The position numbers and the translations under genes were made by a program. Of a DNA stretch of 34,814 nt, positions 7,341 to 15,416 are shown in pieces. Below the pieces are notes generated by a model. That model was not told the DNA's origin, ran no database searches, and saw only the letters and a list, made by a program, of their open reading frames with translations. The first letter of the stretch is position 1. Each line of letters begins with the position of its first letter. Origin of the DNA: a virus. The DNA lies in the IMG/VR virus record IMGVR_UViG_3300022939_002825, positions 1 to 34,814 of that record, one strand, 5' to 3'.

Positions 7341-7347
7341 TATTTAT
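7341..7347 (-). promoter_or_regulatory. T4-type late promoter motif for the tmRNA
   Basis: Minus strand CAGCATAAATATATATATG. The ATAAATA core overlaps the PAAR stop codon. It is the only promoter-like element seen between PAAR and the tmRNA. Confidence 0.5.
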
Positions 7348-7646
7348 GCTGTATAGCTGGTTCCAGAGCCAGATACTATTGTAGCTACATATGGTCCAGC
7401 AACGGAGTCGCCAACCCTGGCAACGCCAATTCCATCCGCAAATGATACGCCTGATGCTGATACAATTGAGCTTACATGCCCACAGCCTGGAAGGACAGCA
7501 TCGCCTAATCTTGCTACCCCAGAACCGTCAGCAAATGTTGTACCACTTCCTGATATAATAACTCCTGAACCACTCCATGGTGACTTTGGATGTCCTAAGG
7601 GGCATGTACCTACTGTTGTATCACCTATTCTCGCAATAGCTGGCAT
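7344..7646 (-). CDS. PAAR-repeat spike-tip protein (T4 gp5.4-like)
   Basis: 100 residues. It begins MPAIARIGDTTVGTCP, contains a second VARLGDAVLPGCGH and a third VARVGDSVAG, all typical PAAR repeats. Cys and His in the first two (about C15, H19, C55, H57) could bind the metal that sharpens the cone. In T4 the homologue gp5.4 caps the gp5 needle and helps pierce the outer membrane. The start lies one base after the stop of the Hc1-like gene, so the two are coupled. The length is normal for a bare spike tip with no effector domain fused. Confidence 0.88.
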   Translation of the reverse strand: MPAIARIGDTTVGTCPLGHPKSPWSGSGVIISGSGTTFADGSGVARLGDAVLPGCGHVSSIVSASGVSFADGIGVARVGDSVAGPYVATIVSGSGTSYTA

Positions 7647-7647
7647 T

Positions 7648-7824
7648 TTACATTCCGTTCTTTTTGTCTTGAATCTCTTTGCGACGAGCAGTCACAAGTT
7701 TACCTAAGTCACCCAATGCTTTACGAGCTCTTGGTGCTGCGGCTTTTGTACCTTTGTTTTCAAAGGTAGCTGATTCAGCTAGATAGAGATTGAATGCCTG
7801 TATAATTTCTTCGTGAAGTGTCAT
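7648..7824 (-). CDS. Histone H1-like (Hc1-type) DNA-binding protein
   Basis: 58 residues, start ATG 7824-7822. The sequence MTLHEEIIQAFNLYLAES is followed by NKGTKAAAPRARKALGDLGK and LVTARRKEIQDKK. The pattern (G-x-K-A-A-A-x-R-x-R-K...E/D-L-x-K) resembles the chlamydial Hc1 histone family and short histone-like proteins of marine T4-like phages. The high Lys/Arg content fits nucleoid or phage-DNA binding in the cytoplasm or head. It overlaps neither neighbour but is separated from PAAR by a single base. GGAAAAC is the likely ribosome-binding site. Confidence 0.7.
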   Translation of the reverse strand: MTLHEEIIQAFNLYLAESATFENKGTKAAAPRARKALGDLGKLVTARRKEIQDKKNGM

Positions 7825-7832
7825 TGTTTTCC

Positions 7833-8120
7833 TTATATTGCTAAGTCACTTGTTCTCTGTAGATAATCATCAGCAACCTCTTTTGCGGATTTTACTACAC
7901 ACAACAATTGTTGATTATTTAGTTTAATAGTTGCGTCCATATTAACAGTGTATAAGAAAGGAGCCATCACTGCTCCTTCTTGTGTAATAACAGTAACTAG
8001 TGGCTTATTGACTATGACTGTTGAGCTATCCTCGCCTTCATACCTAGCAATAAGTTCTTGTCCAGCTACTGTTTTCAGTGTTACTACATCTCCTTTTTTA
8101 TATGGAGTTTCAATTAGCAT
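7833..8120 (-). CDS. Small beta-rich (Sm-like?) protein
   Basis: 95 residues. Alternating short strands dominate: MLIETPYKKGDVVTLKTVAG, QELIARYEG, STVIVNKPLVTVI, APFLYTVN, then a short C-terminal helix. The strand pattern with VVTLKTVAGQELIARYEG resembles Sm/LSm-type barrels found in marine T4-like phages, but this is fold-level guesswork. It overlaps the glutaredoxin gene by 11 bases, so it is part of the nrd operon. Function unknown; an Hfq-like RNA role is only a possibility. Confidence 0.65.
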   Translation of the reverse strand: MLIETPYKKGDVVTLKTVAGQELIARYEGEDSSTVIVNKPLVTVITQEGAVMAPFLYTVNMDATIKLNNQQLLCVVKSAKEVADDYLQRTSDLAI

Positions 8121-8364
8121 TTACACCTTTAGTGTCTAATCCCATTGTCTCGATATAAGTAATCATTTGCTCATATCCTCCAACAGGTGTGTTATTAATT
8201 TTGACTTGTGGGAATGTTCTAGCATTAACAAACTCTGTTAGCACTTCTTCCCGTGTAAAGTCTTCTCCTAGCTTTTTGTATATATAGTCTATGTTACGAG
8301 TCTCTAAGTAAGTCTTGGCTTTGAAGCATTGTGTGCATTGATCCTTGCCCCATATCTCTATCAT
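8110..8364 (-). CDS. grx: Glutaredoxin
   Basis: 84 residues. The redox site C10-T-Q-C13 sits in the usual place after the first strand. It is followed by the cis-proline region TFPQVKIN and the GGYEQM loop that binds glutathione. Glutaredoxins pass electrons from glutathione to class Ia ribonucleotide reductase. The gene overlaps nrdB by 4 bases (ATGA), which fits direct service to the NrdAB enzyme, as T4 NrdC does. CTQC rather than CPYC is somewhat unusual but occurs in phage forms. Confidence 0.9.
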   Translation of the reverse strand: MIEIWGKDQCTQCFKAKTYLETRNIDYIYKKLGEDFTREEVLTEFVNARTFPQVKINNTPVGGYEQMITYIETMGLDTKGVNAN

Positions 8365-9449
8365 AAAGTAAATCCTTTCAAACTATCTTTATTTACATCT
8401 TGTTTTATACCGCCAATAATATATGATTCTACTTCTGTCTCTTGTGGTGCGACTTGTAAGCCTGAACTAGTGAGCCAATGTTGTGTCCATGGTAGAGGGT
8501 TTGTATTTACTGGTTGTTCAAATATTGTATTATAGCCTAATGCTCGTAAGCGCCTATTAGCGATGTATTCAACATACTGATTCAACAGTGTAGTATTGAG
8601 TCCGATCATTGAACCATCTTTAAATAAATATTCTGCCCATTCCTTTTCCTCTGCTACACATTCACGCCAAAGGTTATACACTTCTTCCTCACATTCTCCT
8701 GCTATTGTTAGCATGTCTGGATCATCTTTACCTTGCATCCATAGTTTTAGAATGTGTGTTGAGATAGCCAAATGTTGTGCTTCGTCACGGGCAATAAAAG
8801 AAATAATTTTAGCAGAGCCTTCCATTAGCTTCAGTTCGCCAAAGCCAAAGGTACAAGCAAACGAAACATAAAAACGCAATCCCTCTAGGATATTTACGGT
8901 CATCATAGCCAAGAACAAGTTCTTCTTGACTGTTTTCATATTTGAAGTTTTATCGCTTGCTAACTCTATAAATTTATCATAATGTCTTGTAACAGACTCT
9001 GCTCGTTTGATGATATTCTCATCATCAAGTATAGTATCAAACACCTCAGATGGATCAGCATATATATTCTTCATTATATGCGTATATGAGCGTGAGTGGA
9101 TAGTCTCAAAGAAATCCCACGTTACAATACAACCCTCAAGCTCAGGTAGTGAAACGTGTGGTAAAAATGCTAGACAAGGACCACGCCCTTGCACAGAGTC
9201 TAATAATGTTTGATATTTTAAATTGGATGTAAAAATATGTTTTTGTTCGGGTCTAAAATTTTGATAATCTGATCTATCTTTTTGTAAGCTAACTTCCTCA
9301 GGTCTCCAAAAATAACCTAGCATTGTTTGATTTAGCTTATCAAACTGTGGAAATTTAAACACGTCATATCTTTGTGTGCTTTGTGGAGCACCAAAAAACA
9401 TATGTTGTTTAGTATAGTCTATTTTGTCTTTATTAAATACAGTCGTCAT
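8361..9449 (-). CDS. nrdB: Ribonucleotide reductase class Ia, beta subunit
   Basis: 362 residues. All diiron and radical features are visible: LLDS (first Asp ligand), FFETIHSRSYTHI (Glu, His and the radical Tyr), ILEGLRFY (Glu) and ARDEAQHL (Glu and His). The sequence is close in style to the enterobacterial NrdB. It houses the tyrosyl radical that NrdA uses to reduce ribonucleoside diphosphates, feeding phage DNA synthesis. It sits 8 bases after nrdA and overlaps grx. No intein or intron is present. Confidence 0.97.
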   Translation of the reverse strand: MTTVFNKDKIDYTKQHMFFGAPQSTQRYDVFKFPQFDKLNQTMLGYFWRPEEVSLQKDRSDYQNFRPEQKHIFTSNLKYQTLLDSVQGRGPCLAFLPHVSLPELEGCIVTWDFFETIHSRSYTHIMKNIYADPSEVFDTILDDENIIKRAESVTRHYDKFIELASDKTSNMKTVKKNLFLAMMTVNILEGLRFYVSFACTFGFGELKLMEGSAKIISFIARDEAQHLAISTHILKLWMQGKDDPDMLTIAGECEEEVYNLWRECVAEEKEWAEYLFKDGSMIGLNTTLLNQYVEYIANRRLRALGYNTIFEQPVNTNPLPWTQHWLTSSGLQVAPQETEVESYIIGGIKQDVNKDSLKGFTL

Positions 9450-9457
9450 TCATTGCC

Positions 9458-11752
9458 TCATATTACGCAGGACTCACATTCCTCAGCATCTTCTAGCTCA
9501 GGTAATGGTTCAATTTTTCTTTCGGTTTCTTCAAAGTCACTAGGATCAGTCTTAAAATCATATGTATTCTGATAGTAGCTTGTCTTCCATCCTAGTTTAT
9601 ATGTGGTGAGCAAGTCCCGTAACATTACGCTCATAGGAACTTCGTTGTTATCGTAGTTGAGGGGGTTGTAGCTCCAATTACCACTAATCGCCTGATCAAA
9701 GAATTTTTGCATTACTGCTACTATATTGATATAACCTTCGTTGCTGGGCATATCCCATAGTAGGGTGTAGTAATTTTTAAGGCTTTGATACTGCGGAACA
9801 ATTTGTTTAAGAGGCCCTTTTTTGCTTTTCTTAATGGACAAAAATCCTCTTGGAGGTTCGATTCCATTGGTAGCGTTTGACACAACAGATGAGCTTTCTG
9901 ATGGCATTTGTGCGGACAGTGTTGAGTGCCGTAAGCCGTGTTCTCTGATATCAATTCTAAGAGCTTCCCAATCATAGTGATGCTGCTTTCCACATATATC
10001 ATCCAAATCCTTTTTGTAAGTATCAATAGGAAGGATGCCATCATAGTATTTAGTGCGTGGGAAAGCAGTGCAAGGTCCTTTCTCTTTGGCGAGTTGGTTA
10101 CTTGCTAGCAATAAGAAATATTGAAATGCCTCTGTTAAATGGTGAACTAAATCAACAGCGCCTGGATCATTATATCCCATTTTGTGTCGTGCCAAGAAGT
10201 GGGCCAAGCCTATATAACCAATACCTAAACTGCGACGAGCTTTTGTTCCATACTCTGCTGCTAACACTGGATATCTCTGGTAGTCAATCACTTCGTCTAG
10301 TGCTCGTACTGCCAGCTCGCATATTTCGTGTAAGTCTGTAAAGTTTTCAATCACACCAACATTAACTGCACTCAAAATACATAGTGCTATTTCTCCGTCA
10401 GTGTCGTCTATATGTTGTAATGGGTTGGTTGGAAGGGTTATTTCTTGACATAAGTTACTCATATATACAGTGTCTTTGAAACTGCTATGAGTATTACAGT
10501 GATCTACATTCATAATATAGATGCGCCCTGTTTCTGCTCGCTCCTTTAATAAATCTGAAAATAGATCCATTGCTTTGAGCTTTTTCTTTTTGATACTTGT
10601 AGCTCTCTCATATTTTTCGTATAGCTCTTTGAACTTCTCTGGCTCTCCAAAATATGCGTCATACAAGTCTGGAACATCGTGCGGGCTGAACAGTGTAATC
10701 TCACCATCCCCAAGCAATCTCTCATACATTGTTTTGTTCATTTGTATTGAGTAGTCTAGCTTGCGAACACGATTGTCCTCTGTGCCTTTGTTATTTTTTA
10801 GCACAAGGATATCTTCTATCTCTTGATGCCATAGTGGGAAGTGTACAGTTGCTGATCCTCCCCGTACTCCATTTTGTGTGCAACAACGAACCGTAGATTC
10901 AAACTTCTTTAGGAATGGGATAACACCAGTGTGTGCTACTTCTCCGCCACGTATTTTTGAATTGACTCCACGGATGCGTCCTGCGTTGATACCAATGCCT
11001 GCTCGCTGTGCTATGTAACGTCCAATAGCCATATCTGATGAGAAAATAGAATCGAGAGTGTCATCAGAATCTACTAATACACAACTAGCAAACTGTCGCA
11101 TAGGTGTTCGTACCCCTGCCATAATGGGAGTTGGAACATTTATCTTAAATAGCGAAATTGCGTTGTAGTATCTGCGAACATAGGAGAGGCGTGTTTCTGG
11201 TGGGTATTTAGCAAAGAGTGTAGCAGCAATCATCATATACATATATTGCGGTGTCTCATATAACTGACCCGTACTACGATCTTGACATAAGTATTTGTCC
11301 ACTACCTGACGTAACCCAGCGTATGTAAAATTCTCATCTCTCTTGTGAGCAATATATGTATTGAGTTTGTTTAGTTCTTCTTCATCATATAGTTCTAGGA
11401 TCTCAGGATCATATACTCCTAGTTTTACATTTCGTTCAATTAGATTCTTTAGTGGGATAGTACAGTAATCGCCAAATACTTCTTTATATGTTCCGTATAA
11501 TAAAAGTCTAGCTGCGGCATATTGATAGTTAGGGTGGTCCAATGATATTAAATCATTAGCACTACGAATAAGGACTTCTTGAATTTCCCGTGTAGTAATA
11601 CCATCATAAAACTGGATGTTTGCGTTCATCTCAATTTGGCTACTACTTACGCCTGCGAGTCCGTCACAAGCAAACTCCACTACAGTGTGGATCTTATCTA
11701 TGTTTAGTGGTTCTTTAGCTCCAGTTCTTTTAATGATATTGATCTCTGACAT
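9458..11752 (-). CDS. nrdA: Ribonucleotide reductase class Ia, alpha subunit
   Basis: 764 residues, normal length. An N-terminal ATP-cone-like region (IIKRTGAKEPLNIDKIHTVV) suggests dATP control. Further on are FASCVLVDS (first active-site Cys), MSNLCQEITLP (the Asn-Cys-Glu catalytic group), QMPSESSS with SNATNGIEPP (phosphate-binding region) and KTSYYQNTYD (the Tyr pair of the radical path). The C-terminal ECESCVI holds the redox Cys pair. It forms the cytoplasmic reductase with NrdB and is re-reduced by the nearby glutaredoxin. The start is supported by AAAGGATAAGA just upstream, following the 142-residue gene. Confidence 0.97.
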   Translation of the reverse strand: MSEINIIKRTGAKEPLNIDKIHTVVEFACDGLAGVSSSQIEMNANIQFYDGITTREIQEVLIRSANDLISLDHPNYQYAAARLLLYGTYKEVFGDYCTIPLKNLIERNVKLGVYDPEILELYDEEELNKLNTYIAHKRDENFTYAGLRQVVDKYLCQDRSTGQLYETPQYMYMMIAATLFAKYPPETRLSYVRRYYNAISLFKINVPTPIMAGVRTPMRQFASCVLVDSDDTLDSIFSSDMAIGRYIAQRAGIGINAGRIRGVNSKIRGGEVAHTGVIPFLKKFESTVRCCTQNGVRGGSATVHFPLWHQEIEDILVLKNNKGTEDNRVRKLDYSIQMNKTMYERLLGDGEITLFSPHDVPDLYDAYFGEPEKFKELYEKYERATSIKKKKLKAMDLFSDLLKERAETGRIYIMNVDHCNTHSSFKDTVYMSNLCQEITLPTNPLQHIDDTDGEIALCILSAVNVGVIENFTDLHEICELAVRALDEVIDYQRYPVLAAEYGTKARRSLGIGYIGLAHFLARHKMGYNDPGAVDLVHHLTEAFQYFLLLASNQLAKEKGPCTAFPRTKYYDGILPIDTYKKDLDDICGKQHHYDWEALRIDIREHGLRHSTLSAQMPSESSSVVSNATNGIEPPRGFLSIKKSKKGPLKQIVPQYQSLKNYYTLLWDMPSNEGYINIVAVMQKFFDQAISGNWSYNPLNYDNNEVPMSVMLRDLLTTYKLGWKTSYYQNTYDFKTDPSDFEETERKIEPLPELEDAEECESCVI

Positions 11753-11754
11753 TC

Positions 11755-12183
11755 TTATCCTTTTATTAAGTCATTTATATTAATTTCTTTTAACACGGAA
11801 AATTTATTATCAATATCGTCTTTCAAAAGTATTTCATTATCCATTCCTAATACATGGTTATCTACTACGCAAAGATAGCGTGTCTGTAATTCTTCATCTT
11901 TAGCTATAATAAACTTCAAGTCTTCGTCTTTATAGCGTTCTGTTAGTTTTAGGCTATAACACATTCCTAACGTGCGTAGGAAAGCACAATACCTATTTTC
12001 AAATATTAACGTCCAAGGGCTAGGCCAATCCTTTTCATCCCAAGGATTATACTCCTGACTCTTTAGCTCTATTTTATTGTACTTCTCTGATACATCCTGT
12101 AATGGATCTTGACTCTTTTCCAAAGAGTCTCTAAACATCGCCCAGTACAATAGACGATCTTCATAAGAACCTTTATCAAACAT
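11755..12183 (-). CDS. Conserved-looking phage protein of unknown function
   Basis: 142 residues, soluble, rich in aromatic and acidic residues, with a central NPWDEKDWPSPWTLI stretch and FENRYCAFLRTLGMC. I do not recognise a family. It lies directly upstream of nrdA with 2 bases between stop and start and 1 base after the tailspike gene. It is therefore on the same late or middle transcript, but the position gives no clear functional clue. Confidence 0.7.
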   Translation of the reverse strand: MFDKGSYEDRLLYWAMFRDSLEKSQDPLQDVSEKYNKIELKSQEYNPWDEKDWPSPWTLIFENRYCAFLRTLGMCYSLKLTERYKDEDLKFIIAKDEELQTRYLCVVDNHVLGMDNEILLKDDIDNKFSVLKEININDLIKG

Positions 12184-12184
12184 A

Positions 12185-13861
12185 TTAGAATTTTAGTTTA
12201 TGATTCACCAGCTTATATCTAAAATAGGTTGGGGCAACAAAATCACTAGTGGCTCTCAAATAAATTGAATACACCGGATCTGTTGATGTTCCATCGTTTA
12301 TAAACTCGCCGGAAAAATGTATATCATAATTTAGATATCCAGTTATTGTTTCATATTTAGAATCGCCAACTTGATCATAGCTGTCGCTAATGTAAACTTT
12401 ATCAGCGCCTGTTTTATCACATGCAATAGTTAACACACCAGTTCGTTGTAAATCATAACTCTGATTAAACATATAGTATTCTAGTGTATAACTTTGATTT
12501 TGTTCAGCTGGTAACCGCAGCACATTCTCAGGTGTGCTTGAAGTATATATCATACAATCATGAGTATAACCACTCTGATGGTTAACATTGCCTTTTACTT
12601 CAGCAATATATGTAGATGCTACAACAAACTCGGTCCTCAATAAATCAGTTCTATGAAAATAATCATTTACTGTTTCGTTTGTTGTATAGTTAAAATCTAA
12701 AATTGGTGTAATAGATTGATACTCATTGCCGCCATAGTTACCTACACTTCTAAATGTATTATTTGTGCTAAGATTATTTCTTCCTCTATCAATTTTTATA
12801 GCTTCAGAATGTATATCATCAAATGTAGAGTTTGATATAATGTTATTACAAGGTAACTCATTATTAGTATTCATCTGAGCACCAAAGACTATAGCCCGTC
12901 CTAAATCATGGAATGTACATCTATCATATAAGTTTTCTATAACATATTGATTAGCAATTGTACCATATGTAAAGTTAGATATAATAGTGTTTGTGATAGT
13001 TACATTACTAGTCTTAACAACAGAACTCAGTGAGTCTAATAATATACCAACACTTCTAGATAGTTCTGTAGCATGAATAGGAGTAAGTGAATCGCCAATT
13101 ACCCAACTACCTTTTATCTTAACATTATTAATAATAGACTGTTTGCAACTAGATAAGTGTATTCCTATGCCATTTTTGTCTGCGTGTTGTATTGTTAAAT
13201 TCTCTAATCTTATAGAGCGTGGCTGATTGTTGTAAGTTGTAGCACTATCAACAGAAACTTCATCGAGAGCTGGAAGTCCAGGTTGGCTGAGATCATTTAC
13301 TGTTATAAAGGCAGCCCCTATTCCTATATAATCAATTATAGTTTTATCTACACCTGCTCCAACAATTGTAGCATATGGAGGAATGTATATAGTTTTAGAA
13401 ATAGTATATGTACCAGGATCAATATTTAGCACAACTCTGCTACGGGGATCACCCTTTGTAGCATTGTTTATAAACAGTTGATCTATTGCTCTCTGGAATT
13501 CCTCTGTTACATCATCTAGTGGATCACCCATACAGCCAAATGCTCGTATGGATACTACATCATCTAACCTGTCTTGTAGAGAGCGTGTGGTAGGGCTTGC
13601 TGGTGCTGAGCCTGTTTGAACAAAAGGATAATCCTCTTTGTAAGCATAAGCATCACCAAGTTTAAATATATTATCTCTGGCAGTAAGTATCTTTGTATTG
13701 CCAAGCATTGGGGCGCCTTCAGTTAGGCTACCATTACCAATGTATAGTTCCTGTGTATCAATTGCCCAGCCAAGCTCTCCACTGGCTAGCTGGGGTAATC
13801 CTAATCCTTGATTTTTCTGTCCTCTACGGATCTGTATTCTACTGATTTGGACAACAGCCAC
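12185..13861 (-). CDS. Tailspike / tail fibre with beta-helix (pectate-lyase-like) domain
   Basis: 558 residues, GTG start (13861-13859) preceded by AAGGAG at 6 bases. The N-terminal part (QISRIQIRRGQ...LASGELGWAIDTQELYIGNGS) is the short domain seen at the start of many phage fibre proteins. From about residue 100, VSIRAFGCMGDPLDDVTEEFQRAI followed by VLNIDPGTYTISKTIYIPPY and many short Asn/Ser-rich strand repeats marks a right-handed beta-helix of the pectate-lyase-3 type. It continues to about residue 390, then has a C-terminal receptor-binding or trimerising region. Likely a virion tailspike that binds or depolymerises a surface polysaccharide. The late motif at 13887-13893 precedes it. 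Confidence 0.85.
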   Translation of the reverse strand: MAVVQISRIQIRRGQKNQGLGLPQLASGELGWAIDTQELYIGNGSLTEGAPMLGNTKILTARDNIFKLGDAYAYKEDYPFVQTGSAPASPTTRSLQDRLDDVVSIRAFGCMGDPLDDVTEEFQRAIDQLFINNATKGDPRSRVVLNIDPGTYTISKTIYIPPYATIVGAGVDKTIIDYIGIGAAFITVNDLSQPGLPALDEVSVDSATTYNNQPRSIRLENLTIQHADKNGIGIHLSSCKQSIINNVKIKGSWVIGDSLTPIHATELSRSVGILLDSLSSVVKTSNVTITNTIISNFTYGTIANQYVIENLYDRCTFHDLGRAIVFGAQMNTNNELPCNNIISNSTFDDIHSEAIKIDRGRNNLSTNNTFRSVGNYGGNEYQSITPILDFNYTTNETVNDYFHRTDLLRTEFVVASTYIAEVKGNVNHQSGYTHDCMIYTSSTPENVLRLPAEQNQSYTLEYYMFNQSYDLQRTGVLTIACDKTGADKVYISDSYDQVGDSKYETITGYLNYDIHFSGEFINDGTSTDPVYSIYLRATSDFVAPTYFRYKLVNHKLKF

Positions 13862-13886
13862 ATGACTCTCCTTATTCTATATTGTG

Positions 13887-13893
13887 TATTTAT
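13887..13893 (-). promoter_or_regulatory. T4-type late promoter motif for the tailspike
   Basis: Minus strand GCAGCATAAATACACAAT. The core overlaps the stop codon of the nuclease gene and lies 26 bases upstream of the GTG start. Confidence 0.6.
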
Positions 13894-14576
13894 GCTGCTG
13901 CCTGTTTCTGATAGTAAGCATATAACCGCTCATACCACTCGTGTCTCCACTCGTCATAGTTCTCAGGAGTCAAGTCAAACTGCTGATACTCAAAGTCTCT
14001 AGAACACATAAAGATGTGTCCTTCACGAATATTAGTTCCATATATTTCGTTATGTGCTTCAGCGTAGGCTACTAACTGTAAGTAATAGTCAATAACCCAT
14101 TCTTCTTTTTTAGGCTTGTTCGTCTGTTTAAAATCGCATATTGACGGATTACCTTTATACTCACAGACTAAGTCAGTTGTGCCAGCATACATATTAGGCA
14201 TATATACTGCTATCTCAGAGCCCCATATCTCAGTGATTTGGCTAAATGCTTGCTCACGGATAACTTCTGCCATTTTGTGTGCTTGTTGGGCATATGGATT
14301 GCTTCCAGGTGTGGGCCACTCGCCAGTCTCAATGTAGTCCTCAAGATATTTGTGCATCCTAGTTCCTACACCGGCAGCCTCTGTAGTAATCTCTTGTGCT
14401 TTTTGTTCACCAACTCTCTTCCGCCATTCCATTAGATGAGTTTTGTCCTTTGTAGCGTCTAGTACCGTAGTAACACTAGGCACAGGACCGCCGTTAGGAG
14501 CATTATAAAGTCGCTTTCCATCGACACTCGTTCGGGTGAGGGGTTTGTAATCAAATTTATTTACTATTAGACTCAT
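13890..14576 (-). CDS. PD-(D/E)XK exonuclease, RecB/Cas4-like
   Basis: 228 residues. The visible motifs are GTRMHKYLE (His 75), an acidic residue at E121, GTTDLV (Asp 135), SICDFKQ (Asp 148, Lys 150) and the QLVAYAEAH helix (Gln 167, Tyr 171). Together they give the RecB-type nuclease order H...E...D...DxK...QxxxY. Such enzymes digest single- or double-stranded DNA ends in replication or recombination. It starts right after the Nfu-type iron-sulfur protein with no own ribosome-binding site, so translation is coupled. Three Cys residues are present, fewer than the four of Cas4-type clusters, so a cluster is not proven. Confidence 0.88.
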   Translation of the reverse strand: MSLIVNKFDYKPLTRTSVDGKRLYNAPNGGPVPSVTTVLDATKDKTHLMEWRKRVGEQKAQEITTEAAGVGTRMHKYLEDYIETGEWPTPGSNPYAQQAHKMAEVIREQAFSQITEIWGSEIAVYMPNMYAGTTDLVCEYKGNPSICDFKQTNKPKKEEWVIDYYLQLVAYAEAHNEIYGTNIREGHIFMCSRDFEYQQFDLTPENYDEWRHEWYERLYAYYQKQAAA

Positions 14577-14578
14577 AT

Positions 14579-14908
14579 TTAATTTAGCATAGAGGGATCA
14601 TTATTAGAATCAAAGAAAGTGTCATCATATGAATAATATGGATTATTATATGCTGTATCGTGTTCTGCTTGAATAAACTCCACTTCTGGAACGTGTTGGC
14701 GGAACATACCTTCGATTCCCATTTGTAACGTATAAGTTGAGCCAGCGCAGCCACTACAACTACCAGACAGTTGTAATGTTAGAACACCATCTTCAAAACT
14801 AATAAAGTTTACCACCCCACCATGCATATCCACCGCAGGTGCTACATACTCTTTTAGAATTTCTTTAATATGTGTAATTACTTCTTCGTTGGTTCTTACT
14901 TTTTCCAT
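14579..14908 (-). CDS. NifU C-terminal-domain (Nfu) iron-sulfur carrier protein
   Basis: 109 residues, essentially one Nfu domain: helix, then VDMHGGVVNFISFEDGVLTL and SGSCSGCAGS with the cluster-binding CxxC at C51-C54, ending near EVEFIQA. These proteins hold a bridging [4Fe-4S] cluster between two monomers and hand it to target enzymes in the cytoplasm. A C-terminal tail of about 28 residues rich in Asn, Asp and Tyr is extra. It has its own strong sigma70 promoter (14920-14948) and precedes the nuclease gene, a possible client. Confidence 0.92.
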   Translation of the reverse strand: MEKVRTNEEVITHIKEILKEYVAPAVDMHGGVVNFISFEDGVLTLQLSGSCSGCAGSTYTLQMGIEGMFRQHVPEVEFIQAEHDTAYNNPYYSYDDTFFDSNNDPSMLN

Positions 14909-14919
14909 TTTATACTTTC

Positions 14920-14948
14920 ATTATAACACGAATAATTTCGTTTGTCAA
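14920..14948 (-). promoter_or_regulatory. Sigma70-type promoter for the Nfu-nuclease pair
   Basis: Minus strand TTGACA (14948-14943), a 17-base spacer and TATAAT (14925-14920), 11 bases before the ATG at 14908. It lacks the ACAGTAA element of other early promoters. Confidence 0.82.
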
Positions 14949-14955
14949 GTCTTTT

Positions 14956-15396
14956 TTATACATTAGATCCGAGGCTACTAATATCAGTAGCTTGTTTAGC
15001 CAGTTGCTCTACTCCGTTTGGATCAGCATCAGTTGCTGCTTCCTCACCGCCTTTGTCATCTATTGTTTTTGCTGTTTTAGCTTCAATTCCCTTCTGATCA
15101 AAGTTTGCTACCATTGTCTTTACACGTGGATCAGTATCGTATGAAGCTTTAAATGCCCCATAGTCAAAGTTTTCTCCACCAGCGTTACGCATTGCTTTGT
15201 TCAAGTCAATGTTCATAGCGCCTTCTTTTTTGTTCTCGTCTGTTACTTTGTCAAAGTGTAGATATAAGCCTGTGTTCTTTTCATCAGCAGCGCCAATTAG
15301 ACTGCGAAGAACCATAGCTAATTTTGGTGCTGTGGATTTAGGTCCTGCGTCAGGCGCGGGTGGAGGTGGAGGAGCTTCTCCATCCATCCCCATCAT
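14956..15396 (-). CDS. Unknown protein, possible frameshift extension of the upstream gene
   Basis: 146 residues. A Pro-rich start (MMGMDGEAPPPPPAPDAGPK) leads to a region with no recognised family (LHFDKVTDENKKEGAMNIDLNKAM) and an acidic Ala-rich end. The open frame continues upstream without a stop to an A10 run at the end of the 363-residue gene. A -1 slip there would join both proteins through KKIISEEGEDMMG. A separate ATG start is possible: GAAGAAGGCGAAGAC lies upstream, giving at best a weak ribosome-binding site. It is probably a late structural protein like its neighbour. Confidence 0.6.
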   Translation of the reverse strand: MMGMDGEAPPPPPAPDAGPKSTAPKLAMVLRSLIGAADEKNTGLYLHFDKVTDENKKEGAMNIDLNKAMRNAGGENFDYGAFKASYDTDPRVKTMVANFDQKGIEAKTAKTIDDKGGEEAATDADPNGVEQLAKQATDISSLGSNV

Positions 15397-15416
15397 GTCT
15401 TCGCCTTCTTCAGAAA

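Noticed and set aside
7023-7445. Plus-strand ORF of 140 codons across the tmRNA and PAAR region
   Set aside because: The tmRNA structure and the PAAR gene on the other strand explain this region; the ORF has no family resemblance or start signal.
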